DNA of 64,000 nt from Adineta ricciae (GCA_905250025.1 CAJNOJ010000034.1:372001-436000), one strand, 5' to 3'. Shown: positions 47,602 to 60,808, counted from the first letter of the stretch. The notes: a model not told the origin generated them from the sequence alone. Numbers and translations are program-made.

Positions 47602-50600
47602 TATCAAGTTTTTCTCTGGTTGTGAATAGATATTTGACGTGACATATTGCACTTGTAAACACATATTGTTTGCTTGAATGAGATGAGAAGCAAACTGTTG
47701 ATCTATGAGGAGAAACCCAACAAATAAACTATGAAATATTCGTGTGAATGTTCTACCTAACAATTGATGAGTATCGATGAACTGCAATAATGTCGATGAC
47801 GAAGGTATGGGAAAGTTTTTCATGACTGTTTCGTATTCATGTTGGTTGAGTAGTAGATTTTGAGATATCTCGAAGAGAAAGACCAGCTGGCAAGATGACG
47901 GAATGAGGTAGACTGAAGTTTGTTCAAATACACGAGCAAGGAGATATATCACAGATGCTTGTAAACGAGTAAGAATTGGACCGGATTGTATATAGTAAGT
48001 ACCATTTTGTGATTGTAACTACAAAAGAGATTATTCAAGAAGTTGAGCTGACAAGTTTGTTATCTAGCACACCTTCATCTGACAGTAATCGAGGAATAGT
48101 TGGAGTTGCTCAAATTGATAATGAGATATTTCTAATGAACAAATACGTCGCATTGACATTAAATCTTCTTGTTTTATTGTAAATGTGTTAGATGTGTTGA
48201 TCTTTGAGCATAGTTCGAGCAGATATCGATTAGAAAAACAAGAATTTCGTATACATGTCGATGCTTTCCCGTAGACAAGGTCGATCATCATCGGTTTATC
48301 TGCGACTATTTGTCCAACAAATACAAAAGGATTTATCACAAGCGGGTTATCGATAATTTGACATAATGTTTGACAGAGCGAACACAAATCACTCTCTTGA
48401 TTGTCAGTGCAAGTTAAACAAAAGAATCCACTTTGAATTTTTTTCCGAATAATATCAAACTCAATTTGATGCTGGTTGTGAAACGTACCGATTCGAGTGA
48501 TTCGTTGGTTTCCGAGGTAAATATGTTTCGATTGTTGATCTGCTTTAATCAAATGTCGATCGGTATCCAACAATTGCCGCACTTGACACTCGTTGAGGTA
48601 TCGATCCAATGTCTGCTGTTTGAGTTTATGTAATTTCTTCATAAATCGTCGGTTGAGATTTTGAAAAAAATAAAGATTATGCTGAATGGTATTAATCTGA
48701 TACGATTCAAATAATTGCGCACATTGATGTAGTTGTGTAAGAAATGATGCGGGATATGAAACGGATTCGAGTTGTACATCGGTTGTAAAACAATTCACGA
48801 ACTTTTCGCGTTGAAAATCCATACAAACCACGTACATCTCGGAGTTTCCTTTCTTGAAGAACAAATCATCATTTGTCTCTACTTGCAAACTTCCGTCATT
48901 CTTACTTTACTTGTCTTGGGCTTGAACATTGATATCTAAACAGTACCATTCAATTCCAATCCAAGAAATTACAGAGTCGATTTACCTGACTGAACATTCG
49001 ATAGAGTAAATAAATCAAATCAACCGTCATCTTTTCAAACGTGGTGAATAGTTTCAAAACGAAATTCCCATGTGTCAGTAAACACGACAATGCAATATAA
49101 ACTTCAGTTTTCAATAACGGATATACTAAACATTCCTGCTCACCGGGATTATTTTGTACATCGAAACTTCCATCAGCTGTAATCTAAAAATAACACAAGC
49201 AATCCCGCTGTAATTAATTCATGATATGAGATTCAAATTCAGTCGAACTTCAATTCATCGGAGATTAACAAAGCTCGTGTCACGACAGATGTATTCGTTT
49301 TATTAATTAATTCTGTTAATGCCTGGAGAATTTCCCTCTCTCTATCAAGGAAATTAATATACACCTTCTCACGGTCGCTCAAGGCCGCTGATAACGAAAG
49401 AAAAAAAAAAGAAGTGATTTACGCAACCGATATCGTATATTTGTCATAATAAAAGAGCAGAAAAGGTAATTTTGAACAAGTCTCATTTGAAGTGATTTTC
49501 AACATGTTTAATGTCATTGTGGTTTTATTTACGAAGTTAATTGAAAAAAAAAAGTCGCTTCGAGTCTAAATGATACTCTTACATAATCGCTTCAATTTAC
49601 TTGCGTTCGGGAGATTCATCCTCGCAGTCGACAATACTTGATGGTCTTTCAACGATGATATAACATGTCTTCGCTCTCGAGATAATCCTATTTTCTTCTT
49701 CTCTTACAAAGAAAATCGCTTTTGAATTGATACATTCATTTGATCGATTCTCTTCGTGACGATGTACATCTTTCTTCTGAATATAAATCAATTAGTTTCA
49801 TTAAATCCCTTCGCTCTTGCACAAGGATGTCGTGGACAATGAAGAAACGTTCAAGTTGAATGAATCTTTCTATTCGAGTACGATTGTTGTCAATGAGAAG
49901 CCCTCCTTTCTTATTCTAACAATGCACTTACTAAATTGAAGCCCATTGGTCGAAAATGTGATATGTAATAATCAATATTAGCTTGACTCATTAGATTTCC
50001 TGTATTATCAATCCCGAAATTCCAATGATTCTCTTCATTCATCGTATGAAATATTAACCGATCATCATCAATTAGCATCGATGCTGTCGATTCATCGTGC
50101 TCATAATAAGGATTCAAAGTTTGGGCGAACCATCGCCAGTCGATGTTTTCCATGTCTAAAAGAGAAAACAAAGAAATCTGCTATGCTATTTCCCATTTGT
50201 GTTTCACCTCGAGTGACAAGGAAATGATTTAAAGCAGCAATAAACGCTCCCGGTGCTTCACATAGATGCAATGTTCGCCATGGTTTATTTTCTTCACAAT
50301 TGATCAATGAAAAATTTGCTAAAATTTCGAACATCTTCGCCCATGCCTGAGTTCCGACTTCAATCTGCAATTTTTCTCGTAAATAGGGCACAATTGTCGA
50401 GGCAACGTTCATATATGCCGTATGTCTGAACAAATAAATAACAAACAAAAGTTAATCAAGATGAATTTTCTTCATGTGTTCTTATCGGAATTGACTAATG
50501 ATACTCAACACTTGAATGATGTATGTTCGCTTTTTTTCCCCTATCAAAATGATTAATAGGACAATAGATTCGAACCTGTTCCATTCGGCAATATCTTTAT

Positions 50601-50892
50601 CAGAAAGTAATGATTTGACTTCATTCAGTTGTTGTTTCATGGCATATAACTTTTCTAATAAATCAGATAGATTTCCATCTTTTACGTCATCACTAAAACG
50701 ACAATGATTCATTGAGGAATAGTTCGAATATTTGCATTACTTCTCAACGAGAAAATCAAATCGAACATCAGTATGTTCAACTGTCGATCGTCTATCGTTA
50801 ATATCTTTTCGTTTAACATCATTGGCATCGTCTGATTCATGCTGTCGTTTTCTTGTTGTTGTCGTTTGATCAATCATTTTATTTACATTCAT
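47590..50892 (-). CDS. CMTR2: cap-specific mRNA (nucleoside-2'-O)-methyltransferase 2, second haplotype copy
   Basis: Same eight-exon structure, from the ATG at 50892-50890 to the stop at 47590-47592. The SAM-binding HLCEAPGAFIAALNHFL, NTGNLM and the Cys patch FFCLTC...LCSLCQTLC are intact. Differences from the first copy are scattered conservative changes with no frameshift. The GTTCGA donor of intron 2 (donor at 50575) and the intron-4 open frame are both conserved. Confidence 0.9.
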
Positions 50893-51326
50893 CTTTTTTC
50901 CTTTATTTGTCTAAAATAAATATATACAAAGAATTCCTATCGAACGCTCTCTTTCATCCGCGCCGGTCATTTTTTTTTGTTTCTTCATCTTTGATAAAGA
51001 ACAAACGGATATATATAATTGATTACTCTAGTTGAATAGATTCTTCTTTTTGTTTTCGTTTACAAATCATTTGCAAAGCAAAATAATAAACAACAACAGC
51101 AACAACAGCGAAAAAAAAGAAAAGGAAGTGAATTATCCCCAAACCCCATAAGAAATTCTAATCACTGTCAAGTCTATGTATCTATAATCTGACACAACCT
51201 GTCTTCGATAGAACGAGCGAACGAGAGAGAGAAAAAAAAAGAAGAAAGAGAAAAAGCTTTATATGCACACGTTTTAAAATAAGTCAAAGCGAGAGAAGAA
51301 AGCTAACAAAGCAATAAATGACATTC
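50893..51326. other. intergenic, no gene seen
   Basis: Counterpart of 43568-43983 in the other copy, with small indels in A-rich and CAA-repeat runs. Nothing coding is seen. Confidence 0.4.
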
Positions 51327-54300
51327 TCAAAAAAGTTTTAGCCGCTTCTTCAGATCAACACGACGCCATTCGGGTAGACGATAATATTCCATTCGAGTCA
51401 TGTGAAATAACGAATGAAATTCCTCATCCGCTAAATGACGCTAAATAGAACAAGATTCAAAATTCGTTCAGTGATAAGAAGTGTCAATCTACCTCGAGAT
51501 GGTCTCGATCGACATCGGATGGTAATCGTTGTTTCGGTATCACTTTTAAGTCTTTGTATGTGTAAATTTTTGGATTGCTCATTAACGCCGGCGCTGAATG
51601 AGTCGAATGTGCGTGGTGTGACTGTGTCCATCTAGCGTCGACATCAACTGTCTAAATTGAAAAGGCGAACAATGAAAAACACAAGTAATAATTATCAAAG
51701 GTGAAAATAAATGACACGCAAATCTCTGGAGAACGAGTGTTAAGAGATCGCTGTCGTTCAACGTACCTTTGTTGACTTATTTTGATCACCATCGTTGGAA
51801 ACTAGATGAAAGAGAGAGAGACAGAATGAGACGTCGTAGGTGAAATAGGTGAGACGACTTACAACTTGAATTCGTAGTCGAATCTAAATCACAACTTCGT
51901 TGGATGTCAAGATGATTTGATAACGTTTGAATTTTGGGCGATGGTGATAGGCTATCATCAGGTCGAAGTACTAATGTTTCACTTCTTTGCTGATATCTCG
52001 GTAAAGTAATCCGTTTTCTTCCAGCTGGTGTTGTGTAAATTGATGCTGATAAACCAACAAGGCTATCGTCTTGATTAGTTGTTGATGACGAATGCGTATG
52101 TACACGTCTGGATGGAGATGCGAAGGTTGGCGATTGAAATCGACAACGACGAGGTGGTTCAATCGCTGCCGAAGGTGAACGAGATGCTTTCCATGGATCG
52201 AGTGGTAATTGTCTCGCAATGATCTTCTCTTGAATACGTAAATCTTCGAGTAGAGCATTGGCCATACCAGATGATTCTTTGATTTTCGACATTTCATTAA
52301 TGTCTTTTTCAAGTTGTTCATCATGACGTAATTCGCCATCATCAGCACCATCATCATCCTGAACACTATTGCCAATTTCGTGGATATCATGAGTCATACT
52401 TTCGATCGGAACTTGGTGATCTGATATCGTTTCACTATGATTGGAACGAGATTCACTTTGACCACGATGGGTTTTCATCAACTCTGGTACAGCTTGAAGT
52501 GCAATCGGTGCAGGCCAGTCTAAGGATTCGATCTTTCTGGGCGCTTCAGGATCAGGTATGAACCCACCCGAATATCGCGAAAGAACAATAGGTTCCTTTT
52601 CAACGGGGGGTTCGTGATCCGGTGTAGCTGTTACCGATTGTGGTGTCGAACAATGAATCTTACGAATTTTTGTTTGTCCTACGAAGAAGATCGATGAAAA
52701 AAACAACTGTTTTCTCAATTTAGAAATCAATCTATACCAGTGACTAATGCTTTCATTCCTTTCTTCGTGCCAGGTATTGTAAATGTCTGTGGTCGATTAT
52801 ATGAAAACCCAACTAGAAGAAGAAGAACAAAGAAATTAGCTGTGTTTTGATAACATAGAAAATTCTATCAACGATGCTATAACTCAAGTATGCCTATTTA
52901 TTGGGTACATTGACAAATTTTTCTTCAATCACCTTCGTTTGCGTTTATTTTACATTAATATTAAATCAAGTATCAACCTGTCAATTCTTCTCTTCACTCA
53001 GACGCACTCGTTCGTATATATATATATATATATTTATATGCAGCGACAAAGCTGATTGTAATATTGTCTATTGATCATGATCGTTCGTAGACAATATACT
53101 ACTTTGACATTGCTCTTGGATCTTTTCTTTGATAAGCACGAGAAAGAGAGCGAAAGGGAGAAGAAAACGAGCTATATCCCATTACATCATCTGTAAAACA
53201 AAGCACATTAGTCAAGTGAACATCTACGTGCATGTGCATATGTGTATGTATACGTTTAATTGAATTATGATCTTTACTATCATGAATAGGAAGAGAAGAA
53301 AAAAAAACTGGGATTTAATGCTTTCTGATTGACATAATCCTTTTCGCTCAACTATTGTTTAATTTGACTTTCAACTGTGATCCTGATAATAATAGGATGA
53401 AGTACGAAGGCAAAACTTTAATATCAACACTTACTCATTTCTTTACGTAAGGACAGAGTTTGCTGTTGCTGCTGGTGAACCATCAACATTATCGGTCGCT
53501 TGTGTATGTGTGCGTGTCGTCTTCTTATCGCTTCGTTGTTAATAGTAGCTGCACACACACACACACACAAAGCAAAGCGAAATTGGTTTTTTTCTCTGTC
53601 TCTTTCTCTCCGTTGTCTTTCTTTTTTCCTTCTCTCTTTCGCTTACTCTCTCTCTCTCTTCATTTCTTTTATTCGTCCTCGACATCAACTATCGTTAGTG
53701 AGAATGTTTTTTTCCAATTGTGTTAGGACGTTCATCATCATCTATTTTTGAGCTATCGCATTCAAACTTCTCGATATGATTCGCGTTTTCATTCCGACGT
53801 GACAAGGTCAGTCGGTTGACAACATGTATATGCACTATCAATGCCATTTTCCTTCTTTTTTTTCATCATTATTCGTTCGATTCTATCTACATTTCTTTTC
53901 TTTTCTTTTTTTTACATTCGGAACTCCGGAAACACACGAACAAATAGCAAAAAAAAGGAAAAAATCCTGCACAGCTGCCATTTTTAACATTAAGCAGATG
54001 CTGGGAAGGAAGATCGTATTCACCTGCTGATTACTCAATAGATAATGTTCTTTGCTTCTTTACCATCAACTCGAGTAATCGATATCATCATCAGAGAGGA
54101 AGGAACAGCAGTTTAGTGGTCATCTTTCAAGCGAAACAAATTATTGTTCAATGACTTCATTGCTTTCTTTTTGTCTTACGTCATTTTCTGTCCATTACTA
54201 CGTCTTTCTGTTCATTACACAACGAAATCGAGCAGTTTAGCGATGCTTTTTAATTGATTAATACGAAAAAAAGAGCTCGGTGCGGCAACAATTAAGAACA

Positions 54301-54979
54301 TAAAAGATATAATTACTTGGTTGATGAAATTGCAATGATTTCGTATGCGAAACTTTATGATCCTGGCCAGCTCGTTTCATATAACCCATATTTTCTTCCC
54401 CGTTCAAGTAGCCAGATGTTAATATTCGATTGAGATCATTTCTACCTATTTGATTCAATGATGTTGTTGTACCTATTGTATTTGTAAGACAAGTCTAATA
54501 AGAGAAAAAGAAAAACGAGCTTGTCGCGATGATTGTCATTCAATTTATCAAAGAATAATCACTCGTGATTAAAAAAGACGACGAGAAAGAAAGAAAACTT
54601 TGTCAATGTGTCTCGCCAGCATGCAACGTCTCATTAGTTATCATCGATCGGCGACTTACTTTTTGTGGAGGTGGTGGTGATGATGAACTTGATAAATCAC
54701 GGGGACTCGCTTCACTCGATTGATATGTATACAACAGTTTATCGGTTGAATTCTGAGTAGTAGTATCAACATGAATTTTATCATTAGTGTGATTTGCGTC
54801 ATGTGCTAGCGTTGATACAGCGGATGTTGGATAATCGTAGACGCCGGTGTTTTCTTTATTTTCATTGACGATAATGGGTTCAGCTTTTTTAATTTTTCTA
54901 TGAAATCAAACAAGACATTTGTTGCAAGTATGTTTGGTTAATAATTAACTACTTACGTCTTTTTTAGAAATGAAAACAT
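51327..54979 (-). CDS. dematin/abLIM-like villin-headpiece protein, second copy with full 5' end
   Basis: The downstream exons match the first copy, ending in the villin headpiece (stop at 51327-51329). Three extra exons lie upstream: 54979-54957, 54897-54660 and 54494-54317. They begin MFSFLKKTKIKKAEPIIV and encode a Ser/Pro-rich region with a PPPPQK end and a GYLNGEENMGYMKRAG stretch. They join in phase 1 to the LGFSYNRPQTFTIPG exon, giving a long form of about 545 aa. The exon at about 53489-53435 (MLMVHQQQQQTLSLRKEM) also ends in phase 1 and cannot be internal without a stop, so it is an alternative first exon giving a short form. No LIM domain is found in the window. F-actin binding is inferred from the headpiece. 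Confidence 0.83.
53010..53035. repeat. TA microsatellite present in second copy only
   Basis: A TATATA tract in an intron of the villin-headpiece gene. The same site in the first copy (about 45660-45675) has only a few units, so it is a length difference between haplotypes. Confidence 0.6.
53490..54316 (-). other. long intron with polypyrimidine/CT-rich tracts, 5' of the internal first exon
   Basis: About 0.83 kb between upstream exon 3 and the internal first exon. It has long C/T-rich runs on the (+) strand (53590-53670, 53850-53915). It should contain the promoter of the short isoform. No other exon is recognised. Confidence 0.4.
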
Positions 54980-56822
54980 TATGTCGCTCTAAGGAAAAAA
55001 AACGAAGGTGTAAGTTTCGTTTAGTCTAAACAATTGAAGGTATCACTCCTAGTCGTTTTACTTCTCGTTTCGTTTTTTTGCTTTTAATGTGTACAAAACT
55101 TTATGTTGATATATAGGCTTCACGGTAAGATGTGAAAGAGAGAATGAATGGATGAATAGAACACCTACCATAAGAGTAACTGTCGTCGATATTTTTCTTT
55201 CGCACAAAATGATCGAGGACACAAAAAAAAAAGAAGAAATGAAATATAATGATTGTCTTCTTTTTTTCTCCTGTAGATACAACGAAGTAGTATAAAAGTG
55301 ATCGATGCAATGAAAGTAATGATTCTATTGAACAATAATGAAGCTGACGTAATAGACAGAGAACGAGTGAATGAGAGGGAGAGTAAGTAAGTAAGTTTAC
55401 AGTAGATGATGATGAATAAAACAACAAGTTTAGAATAATTGAGAAAATCGATGCATTCCACTAATGCGCTTGATCTGCTCATACACTGCTGCCAATCAAG
55501 GCGGCAGCAGTACCAACACCTATTACCAGCTAGAATGAACGGAATACAAGTATAATGGGATGTATATCCTGCAGATTTTTTCTTTCTCTCTTTTTTTTTC
55601 TCTTTCCCTCTACCCCTCTCATTCTATCTTCGCGGCCAGTATCCTTTGATAAACAAAGAGTACAGTGCTTTATTTCTCTCCCTCTCTTCTCTTTGTCAGA
55701 CGATTACATCCGTAGGATAGAAGGATCTCATTTGTTCCAATATGCACCATATACATGTATTGCATGCCGATAGGTCGCCGATATACACACGTCAATGCAC
55801 TATGAACCATCATTTTTCTCTCTTTATTCTTCCCATTTCTTCTTTCAAATGTGTTCTGACTTCTTCTGTAAATAGGTGGAAAGGAAATAATGAAGTGACG
55901 TACATGATGACAAAGAATAAAAGCATTTGACGGATATCCGGTCATATCAGCGCCATCCCCTGAAAACCTACTCATATAAATGTATAGGTATCAGACTTCA
56001 CTCCGATGTCTGCTCCCTGCTTCTTTCGAAACACTTCTTCGACTATCGTATGTAAACGATTATCAATACGATGTAAATCTTGCCATGTTACGTATCAATC
56101 GTCACCCAATGAACGAGTGTAATTTAGTGTGTGTGTGTGTATATTTATATTTGTGCATGCTATACTCATCAAACACACATATTACGCATACTTTCATTTA
56201 TCTGGCTTACCTGCTTAATAGATTTCATCGTATAAAACCATTGCTATACAGATTTTTGATTGTATTTATCAAGGATGAGAAGATTAAGAAAAGACATCAC
56301 GAAGTAATCTTTGGTAAAGGAGATGTCAAAGGCGAAAACGCTGATCTCATTGAAATTGATTGTCGCCATGATTATCACATTGGAACCTCCAGTTAGGAAC
56401 AAATACAATTCTGTTCTGTTTATGGGAAGTTCATGTCTATCGTTGGAACGAGAACGTTCGAGTTTAATTAATTGATTACGAACTTGATTTGAAGCATATA
56501 TGTTGACATCTAGCGACATCTGGAGAGCTTTCAAAATATAAAAACGAATAAAATGCCACGAAATCTGTCGTATTTCATCAGAATCATGCATGAAATCATT
56601 TAGTAATATAATCTAAATATTTCCAAAAGAACCAATCATTAATCACTATCGATCATCTATCTATATTTGTTGCTGCTCAGATGATGATGATGTGATGATG
56701 TCGAACACGACGACAAACAAGAAAAAAAGAACTCGGTATCGCTATGTCTTATTTGTCTCCTTCTAGATTTCGTGTTCAATTTTTCTCATCATGATTATCG
56801 ATTAATTCCATTCTATCCTGTC
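54980..56822. promoter_or_regulatory. long divergent intergenic region
   Basis: About 1.8 kb between the start of the villin-headpiece gene (-) and OTUD5 (+). It contains C/T-rich stretches (55570-55700), a TG tract (about 56130) and two overlapping frames without recognisable motifs (55980-56396 on +, 56244-56591 on -). A strong acceptor CTCCTTCTAG ends at 56766, 57 nt before the OTUD5 ATG. On the other side, TTTTTCCTTAG lies 9 nt before the headpiece-gene ATG. Confidence 0.4.
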
Positions 56823-58861
56823 ATGACGATATTTTCTTCGAAAAAACCTTCAAATAATAATAAAGATTTATCATCGAACTCAACAAATCAACAACAACAA
56901 CAATCATCAGCGAATATTTCTCGCACGCGTATTTCACGTGATGACGATAATTCGACGAGTATACAACCGAATTCAACTGAAGAATCCAATCTCGGATGTG
57001 ACAACAATCTTCCGTCAAGTTCATCAACAACAAACACGATGTTAACGACAACCGCTGCGCCGACATCGAAACGTAAATCTCATTTTCATCATCAGACAAC
57101 CGTTAAACAAGCTCGACGACGTGGCAGTTCAGTCGGAGAAAAACACATCCCAAACTCTTCGATACCCAACGTTGTTTGTAATAGTCCATCGTCGAGTTTA
57201 ACCAATGAGAATACCCTGCCGGCAAATGCTAATTCAAATGAGCATATTCTAACTCAAGCATCAACATCAGCAGCATCGTTAACAACGGTTAATAATGATG
57301 AACAATGTAACAGTGAAGATGAATATGAACAAACAACTGTTAAATACGATAGGAATAATCTCAATGAAGTACGTTGGTATTTCGAAACTTGACGTTGATG
57401 ATGAATTTTGTATTTTAGCTTGAAATGCGTTTTGCTAGAGCATTGAAAGAAAAGAAAGGTTTTGTTATCAAAGCTGTTCAAGAGGATGGAGCTTGTTTAT
57501 TTCGAGCAGTGTGTAAGTAAACAATCATTTCGATAGATACAACTTACAAATGCTTTCTTTCTCTCTAGCTGATCAAGTATTTGGTGATGAAGAAATGCAC
57601 GCAACTGTTCGACGAAATTGTATGGACTATATTGTAAGAATTCTTTCGCTTTTTTTTATGACTGAATCTCTATGAGCGTATTCATTTTAGGTGAAAAATG
57701 CCGATTTTTTTCGTTCGTATATCACAGAAGATTTCGATCATTATGTCACACGGAAACGGCGACAGCATTGCCATGGAAATCATATTGAAATGATTGCCTT
57801 ATCAGAATTATACAATCGACCAATTGAAGTCTATGAATACAGTATTGGTATGAAAACATCAATTTAACAAACGAAGTGTTGATCTTTCTGTATTCTTAGA
57901 ACCAATTAACATTGTACATGGAATGTATAAAACCGATAATGAGCCTATTCGTTTAAGCTACCATTGTGGTGTTCATTACAATTCAATCATTGATCCTTGG
58001 CGGCCGACTGCTGGTCACGGTCTTGGCTTTCCTGATCTCGAACCAGGAGTATGTCGTCCGCATAGCAGAACACGATTTTTCCTTTACACTCACCATGTTT
58101 TCTATTCATCTTTAGCGGGCTCAAGAAACACTTATTAGATCAGCTGTACGCCAATCCGAAGAAAGTCACATTGAACGTGCGATGCTTGACGATAAGATAG
58201 CAGCTACTGATTGGGAGGCAACACAAGACGAACTAATTCAGCAAGTTGCGAGAGAATCTTATTTACAATGGTTATGTGATACAAACCAACAACACAAAGA
58301 TAACAAGACGGTTTGTGAATTCTAATCTCGTTTTTATCCTCGTAGAGACAATGTTATTCAAAAACAGATTTGAGAATGAATTATTCACTGAACATCTTTC
58401 GAGAATAGAACTGATTTTGAAAATTTCTTTAGATGCCGTCGTCAAGCTCATCGCCAAGATCAACGACAACCTCTGAACGAGCGTCGAATAACAACCATGG
58501 TAAAAGATCAACTTTCATCGAATTTCACTTTTCAAATCATGTTTTCTTATAGGCTCACCGAGAAACTTGTTGCCGTTGAAGCTCGATGAACGAAAAGATT
58601 GTGAATTTGCTTTACCGTTTAATTATGAATGTGATGCTTCATCCAATACTGGTATATCTTTCATGTTTTTCTAAAACGGTTTCGTTTAATCGTATCCTTT
58701 TGTTTTCTCCAGATCTTGACGATGACGATGACTCCTTAATGCGACAAGTTCTTGCCATATCACAAATCGAATACGTTGAAACACTACGAAAACAACAACA
58801 ACCTCCGAAATCCGACGATCCACACGGCCCATCATCATCGTCGGACACACATCTTTTGTAG
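56823..58861 (+). CDS. OTUD5: OTU domain-containing deubiquitinase 5
   Basis: Nine exons (56823-57368, 57419-57512, 57569-57633, 57691-57847, 57900-58048, 58116-58310, 58433-58499, 58553-58651, 58713-58861) sum to 506 aa. A Ser/Asn/Thr-rich N-terminus of about 180 residues precedes the OTU domain. The catalytic Cys is in [15 protein letters not shown] and the catalytic His in [10 protein letters not shown]. The [30 protein letters not shown] and [11 protein letters not shown] segments match OTUD5 strongly. The helix after the domain ([24 protein letters not shown]) is also conserved. A C-terminal UIM-like motif ([20 protein letters not shown]) binds ubiquitin. OTUD5 cleaves K48/K63 chains and acts in innate signalling and chromatin regulation in vertebrates. 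The ATG is the first in frame after an acceptor-like site. Confidence 0.94.
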
Positions 58862-59163
58862 AAAGTTTTTTCTCTCTCTTTTTTGTTAATTTATATTCGT
58901 TTCTTTCTATCATCCTACTGATATTTTTCTCTCCTTACAAACACAAAACTTACAGAACATAGCATCCGAACAGGCAATGTGTATTATTATTATGCACGTT
59001 TGAAAAGAAAACTTTTGTTCCTTTCTTCTTCTTCTTTTTTCCTCTACTTCTCTTTTTTTTTGTCTTACGTTTACGTCAATTCTATCTGTATGCGTGTATG
59101 TTTGGAATTAAATACGAGTCATATTTCGTCTACATATGTCTCGATTTTATTTCAGATAGGAAA

Positions 59164-60808
59164 ATGTCTAATGAACAAATAAATAGTTCGAAACGTAAAT
59201 TCCCATCTGATGAGGATCAATGGTCAACGTTATCACGCGAAGAGCTCATACAACGTTGTAAACAACTTGACAAACATGTTGAACAATTGAGAAATACAAT
59301 AAGTAAAACAACGGGAAAGGATTCGAAGGAGAAAAAGATGAAAGCAATGAGACCTTTCGATTTCAGTAAACATCCAAAACGACATATATTTCTCAAGTTC
59401 TTCTATCTCGGTTGGGATTATCATGTGAGCGAGCAGAAAACAATGAAACTGATGAATATCAGAGATTCAATCATCATTTTCAGGGTTTTGTTGTACAAGA
59501 AACAACATCACAAACTGTCGAAGATTTTCTCTTTGATGCATTGATAAAAACACGACTAATCGAAGAGCGGGCAACCTCGAACTACCATCGATGTGGACGC
59601 ACAGATCGAGGCGAGTGGGAACCTCTTTCAATCGAATAACCTTTCATCTTTTTTGCAGGTGTCAGTGCATTCACTCAGGTAATCTCATTGACCGTTCGAT
59701 CAAAGCTTAGTGTACACAGGTATTCATGTACGACAGTTTCTTTGTTTTTAACGAATTATTATTTGAGTTTAGTACGGAAGAACTGAACTATGTACAAATT
59801 CTGAATGGTGTTCTACCAAGTTCAATACGATGTACTGCATGGGCGCCTGTGCCAGATGGTAAATCAGCTCGATTTGATTGCGTATCAAGATCTTATCGAT
59901 ATTTCTTTCCAAAGTAAACCGAGTCGATTGAGCAGTGTGTTGCCTTCGAAATGATGTTGAATTTCTTTAGAGCTAATCTAAATCTCGATCGAATGAGACA
60001 AGCAGCAGCAGATCTGATTGGCACACATGATTTTCGAAGTTTTTGTAAACTTGATATAACTAATGATGAGCCGACATTTATTCGTCGTATCGATAATGTC
60101 ACTGTTGAACAGTTAAGTATTGATAATGACTCGAACAATCCTAATTTTGGGTGAGTATTCTTCTGGGGTACACAAAAATTCGAATTCATAACTTTTGTAA
60201 TAGTTACCAAATGTGCGAATTGTTGGTTCACGGTTCTGGATTTCTATGGCATCAGATTCGTTGTATTGTTGCTATTTTACTATTGATTGGTCAAGAAAAA
60301 GAAGATGTTCAACTAGTTAAAGAACTACTGAATATTGAAAAATACCCCTGTACACCGAACTATCAAATAGCATCCGGTAACAGAATTGTTCACTGTGATA
60401 CAATGTTTTCAGTTTTTCTTCGTAGAATTGCCGCTGATTCTGTTTGATTGTCAATTTAATAATGTGGAGTGGATCTGCGATCACTCATCACTTCGCATGA
60501 CGATCGCTCATCTACAACGACATTGGTCGTCGTTTCAAATTCGTGCAACAATGATCAAAACTATGCTGAATCATCTCGAAAGTCAAATTTCAGATCAACA
60601 ACAAACGCCGATTTTAGGTCAATTAGCCTTGATTGAAAATGACAGTCATGCATCAACGGGATATAATAATAATCGAAAGAATTACCAGCCAATCTTAACC
60701 CGTCCAGTGCGAGAAAGTGTGGAAACGAAAGTTGAAAAGTTTCAAAATAAAAAAGCGAAATTAAAAACTTCAACTGATCATGATGATGAGAAGAATGGTG
60801 AAGCTTGA
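59164..60808 (+). CDS. PUS3: tRNA pseudouridine synthase 3 (TruA family)
   Basis: Seven exons (59164-59424, 59484-59610, 59660-59720, 59773-59913, 59971-60150, 60204-60376, 60426-60808) sum to 441 aa. A short coiled coil (LIQRCKQLDKHVEQLRNTI) precedes the TruA core. The catalytic Asp is in YHRCGRTDRG, continued across an intron as VSAFTQVISL. Further family segments are GVLPSSIRCTAWAP, FDCVSRSYRYFFP, GTHDFRSFCKLD, HGSGFLWHQIRCIVAILLLIG and LPLILFDCQF. PUS3/Deg1 makes pseudouridine at positions 38 and 39 of tRNA. Intron 2 has a GC donor (GAG/GCGAGTGG) and no usable GT nearby. An in-frame ATG at 59098 lies before an acceptor-like TTATTTCAG, so the start at 59164 is preferred. Confidence 0.92.

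Larger units (their letters stand above)
46238..53590. repeat. 7.3-kb block, second copy (pair with 38907-46236)
   Basis: Second member of the pair, starting at the base after the n. Its right edge is the GAAATTGGTTTTTT stretch near 53590, where unique sequence begins and the villin-headpiece gene continues to its upstream exons. Confidence 0.93.

Noticed and set aside
55980..56591. Two overlapping open frames on opposite strands (138 and 115 codons)
   Set aside because: No domain, low-complexity composition and no splice support. Overlap on both strands suggests chance.
59098..59163. Upstream ATG adding 22 residues to PUS3
   Set aside because: The extension is hydrophobic/aromatic and not conserved, and it spans a strong acceptor (TTTTATTTCAG) just before the preferred ATG.
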